Shown here: positions 12,151 to 14,909 of the stretch, piece by piece
How positions within the stretch are numbered: the first letter of the stretch is position 1
Layout of the letters: each line of letters starts with the position of its first letter
Assembly: GCA_902514225.1 (NCBI GenBank)
Contig: CABXPN010000025.1
Coordinates: 1-14,909 of the forward strand
DNA length: 14,909 bases
Origin: an uncultured Bacteroidota bacterium
Lineage (GTDB): Bacteria; Bacteroidota; Bacteroidia; Flavobacteriales; BACL11
Direction of reading: 5' to 3'
Notes under the pieces: generated by a model
The model's input: only the letters and a program-made list of their open reading frames with translations
What the model was told of the DNA's origin: nothing
Database searches by the model: none
Translations under genes and position numbers: made by a program

Positions 12151-14909
12151 GATTTTATTCTTTTATCGTTCCAAGAAGCAACTACTGTAATTACTACAAC
12201 AATACAAACTGATATCCAAACATAAATAGGTATACTTACTTTATCTCCTGCTGCATATGAGTGTAGTCCTGACAGCAAATGATTAACACCAAAGTAAGTC
12301 ATCAGGATAGAATAAACAGCAAAAACGGATGATATATTAAATGTGATTTTACTTTTTAATCCTGGAATGAATCTCATATGTAAAATAAATGAATAAACCA
12401 AAATACTAACAAGTGCCCAAGTTTCTTTAGGGTCCCATCCCCAATACCTACCCCAAGATTCATTTGCCCAAACACCCCCTAAAAATGTTCCAATTGTAAG
12501 CATATACAAACCAATCATAAGTGTTTTTTCATTTATAATTGTTAGTTCTGATATTTTTATATTTAATACTCCTTTATTCCTCTCGTTTCTAAATATCATT
12601 AAAATTAAAGATAATAAACCTAAAAAACCTCCCATTATTAGAAATCCATATGAAGCTACAATTACAGACACATGAATCATTAACCAATATGAATTTAAGA
12701 CTGGAACAACATTAGTTATTGTAGGATCTAAATAACTAATAAATGCAAATAATAACAACATTGATGAAACAAGAGTAGTAGCTGCTAATGTTAAATCTGA
12801 TTTTTTACTAAATATTAACCCCGCTAACATAGTAGCCCAAACTGTATAAATCATAGATTCATATCCATCAGTCCAAGGAGCATGCCCTGAAATAATCCAT
12901 CTAGAAACTAACCCTAATGTATGAGATAAAAGTCCAAGAATGATAATCCATTTTAAGAATTTTATTATATGTTTAACCAAATTATTATCTGTAAACATTT
13001 GATATATTAATACAATCAGAAGTAATAATCCGGAAAGAAAATAAAAAATAAATAATTGATGAAAAATATTGATTTTATTATACAGAATTTCTAAATCAAT
13101 TTTCCATTTCTTTGGTATGATATCTCCCCCATTTGTAGTTTGATTATCTGAAATAATAGAGATTATAGTATCTGTAAATCCCCATTTATTGCTTATTGTT
13201 GACATCTGAACGCTTTCCAGATATGATTTTATTAAATCAACACCTGATGTGTCAGATTGATGAATAGGTATTAACATTTCACCTTTCCAAAAATTATTTT
13301 CTGAAGGAAAGATTTTTAAATGAGAGTTAAATTCTTTTGTTATAATAATTGAATATAAAACGTTCAATCTTTCTGTTACTTTTATTATTTCCTTTTCGTA
13401 TTTGTTTTTATCTCTATCAGATATTGTATTTATTCTCCTGAGTTTTTCTTCAAATATAAATTCCCCTGTTCTTTTATCAAAGAACGACACAAATGAAACA
13501 AGGTCTGACTCTGAATTTAGTTCTTCTTGTAATTGTTTGTTTTGTACTTTAATTAAAGGGACTTTATTCCATATTTCAGGGAAACTCATTATTCCTAAAT
13601 AAATTTGGGTAGTGTTTAATCCGTAAAGTTTTTCGGACCTGCTAATCTTTCTAATAAACTCAGAAGATAATGTAGATATTGGTTTTATTCTTCCTTCATT
13701 CTGAACTAAAAGGTTTTCAAATGTATTAGCATGATTTATGTCTACTGAATATTTTTCTAAGGAGTCAGTATAATTAACTTCATCAGAATAAGATAAAAAA
13801 GATATAAACGAAAATAAAATTATAAGTGATGTTGACTTTAATTTATTTAATCTTTCTGTTAAATTATTGAACCTAGTTTTTTTATAAAAGAAAACCAAAA
13901 TCATCCCTAACATCATAAAAAAATATCCAATATATGTGATTAATGTTCCCCAGAAATCATGGTTTACAGATAAAATAGTTCCACTTTCATCCTCTTCATA
14001 AGAAGCTTGAAAAAATCTGTACCCCTTATAATCTAAAATATTATTCATAAATATTCTGTATGGAGTGATTTTATTACCATCAATAACCTCTACTTCAGAT
14101 GCAAATGAGGAAGGACTCATTGATCCTGGATAAGTTTCCAACTGAAAATCTTTAAGATGAATTTGAAAAGGAGTTTTATAAAAAATTGGACCGTAAGATA
14201 AAGAGAAATTCAATCCATTCAATTTAAATTCTGTAGTAGTTGGGTAAATACCTTTCCTACCTGTAATTGTTACTCTCTTTTGATAATTTGCAGAACTAAC
14301 ATTTAATACAAGTGCGTCAATTGTTCTTCCGTTATATGAGTCACTCATGTTCTTGGAAATAGAAAATATCTCTTTTTCTTCTTTATAAGAGTAATCAGCA
14401 AACATGTATCTATTACCATTTATTTCAAGCAACGACATTGGCTTTATAACAAACTCTTCCCCTTTCTTATAGATAGTTCCGTTCCCAGTTGGAGGCATTG
14501 TATTCACTTTAATATCAAAATCTGATAAGCAAATAAGTTGATCCTTTTTTAAGGAAAAATTAACGGAATTTTCATTAGGGTTATTTAGAGTAAAATTAAC
14601 TCCACCAAAAGATAATTCTTCATTAAATAGTATATCTTTTGTTGTCATCTCTTCCATTGTTATCTCTGTTCCTTTTTTAGTATTCTCCAATGATGATGTC
14701 AAGCTAATTCCAGACACACTTCTAGATATGACAGAGTCTTTTACATTTGTAAGAAAATCAACATATTCAACAGAAAAACTTTGAGATAATTTATTAGAGT
14801 TTAGGTTGAAATAATTGGAAAATAGATTTTTTAGAATAGGTGTATTATCAAACTTCTTTGTAATCGCAGATAAGTTTAAATTATGGTCGTAAGAAAATTG
14901 ATTAACTTC
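12147..14909 (-). CDS. Fused ResB-CcsA cytochrome c synthetase (CcsBA type), 5' end cut by window edge
   Basis: CcsBA is the System II cytochrome c biogenesis complex: it moves haem across the inner membrane and attaches it to CXXCH thiols of apocytochromes. The frame is open for 920 codons to the right edge, so the GTG at 14717 is not the start; the N-terminal ResB helices lie outside. Visible in order are the periplasmic ResB part ending in YRFFQASYEEDESGTILSVN, its last helix (about 13952-13886), a second hydrophobic segment resembling an internal signal peptide (about 13841-13780), a hydrophilic periplasmic stretch, and the multi-helix CcsA part. CcsA shows the WWD domain WGRYWGWDPKETWAL (about 12455-12411), the periplasmic histidine in SGHAPW (12884-12882), the membrane histidine in LHMR (12380-12378) and the second periplasmic histidine in GLHSY (12263-12261). 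Confidence 0.93.
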   Translation of the reverse strand, partial: EVNQFSYDHNLNLSAITKKFDNTPILKNLFSNYFNLNSNKLSQSFSVEYVDFLTNVKDSVISRSVSGISLTSSLENTKKGTEITMEEMTTKDILFNEELSFGGVNFTLNNPNENSVNFSLKKDQLICLSDFDIKVNTMPPTGNGTIYKKGEEFVIKPMSLLEINGNRYMFADYSYKEEKEIFSISKNMSDSYNGRTIDALVLNVSSANYQKRVTITGRKGIYPTTTEFKLNGLNFSLSYGPIFYKTPFQIHLKDFQLETYPGSMSPSSFASEVEVIDGNKITPYRIFMNNILDYKGYRFFQASYEEDESGTILSVNHDFWGTLITYIGYFFMMLGMILVFFYKKTRFNNLTERLNKLKSTSLIILFSFISFLSYSDEVNYTDSLEKYSVDINHANTFENLLVQNEGRIKPISTLSSEFIRKISRSEKLYGLNTTQIYLGIMSFPEIWNKVPLIKVQNKQLQEELNSESDLVSFVSFFDKRTGEFIFEEKLRRINTISDRDKNKYEKEIIKVTERLNVLYSIIITKEFNSHLKIFPSENNFWKGEMLIPIHQSDTSGVDLIKSYLESVQMSTISNKWGFTDTIISIISDNQTTNGGDIIPKKWKIDLEILYNKINIFHQLFIFYFLSGLLLLIVLIYQMFTDNNLVKHIIKFLKWIIILGLLSHTLGLVSRWIISGHAPWTDGYESMIYTVWATMLAGLIFSKKSDLTLAATTLVSSMLLLFAFISYLDPTITNVVPVLNSYWLMIHVSVIVASYGFLIMGGFLGLLSLILMIFRNERNKGVLNIKISELTIINEKTLMIGLYMLTIGTFLGGVWANESWGRYWGWDPKETWALVSILVYSFILHMRFIPGLKSKITFNISSVFAVYSILMTYFGVNHLLSGLHSYAAGDKVSIPIYVWISVCIVVVITVVASWNDKRIKS

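Noticed and set aside
14715..14717. GTG as start of the cytochrome c synthetase gene
   Set aside because: The frame stays open for 64 more codons to the window edge and the N-terminal ResB membrane helices are missing, so the true start is outside.
1..14909. Mobile elements, CRISPR arrays, defence systems, riboswitches, large repeats
   Set aside because: Both strands were read through; coding density is high with conserved genes, the longest non-coding stretch is 175 nt, and no transposase, array spacing, terminal repeat or riboswitch fold was found.

Overview
The window is chromosomal DNA from a low-GC (about 30% by eye) member of the Bacteroidota, most likely a marine-type flavobacterium (order Flavobacteriales). 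The evidence is the Bacteroidota form of RNA polymerase omega, a DUF4835 (PorD-like) protein, a fused ResB-CcsA cytochrome c maturation protein, BshB1, the family-specific TAnnTTTG promoter element upstream of several genes, A-rich rather than Shine-Dalgarno leaders, and signal peptides that end just before a glutamine.

Layout. (1) 1-6097, minus strand: bamD, rpoZ, coaBC, a DUF4835 gene and recN form a very tight operon (gaps of 4, 3, -4 and 2 nt) read from a promoter at about 6115-6122. It is followed by fabI, with its own -7 element just past the recN stop, and by a small exported protein cut by the left edge. (2) 6273-8885, plus strand: a POT-family proton/peptide symporter and two tandem exported thioredoxin-fold proteins, closed by a strong hairpin that can terminate from both sides. 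(3) 8928-9002, minus strand: tRNA-His(GTG). (4) 9080-11401, plus strand: a CopA-like P1B copper ATPase, probably made from a leaderless mRNA, with an unusual C-terminal extension carrying two extra membrane segments. (5) 11449-14909, minus strand: the CcsBA-type (ResB-CcsA) cytochrome c synthetase, cut by the right edge, overlapping bshB1 by 4 nt.

How the genes work together. The first block is housekeeping: outer-membrane protein assembly, transcription, coenzyme A synthesis, probable type IX secretion support, recombination repair and fatty-acid elongation. The remainder has a thiol and metal theme: periplasmic thioredoxin-like proteins, copper export, bacillithiol synthesis and haem attachment to apocytochromes with reduced CXXCH thiols. 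That theme is inferred from proximity.

No mobile element, CRISPR array, phage gene or defence system was seen. The most unusual items are the C-terminal extension and changed TM8 motif of the copper ATPase, its predicted leaderless transcript, a palindrome across the bamD promoter, a Cys-to-Ser change in the CoaC flap, and the uniform glutamine-at-+1 signal peptides.
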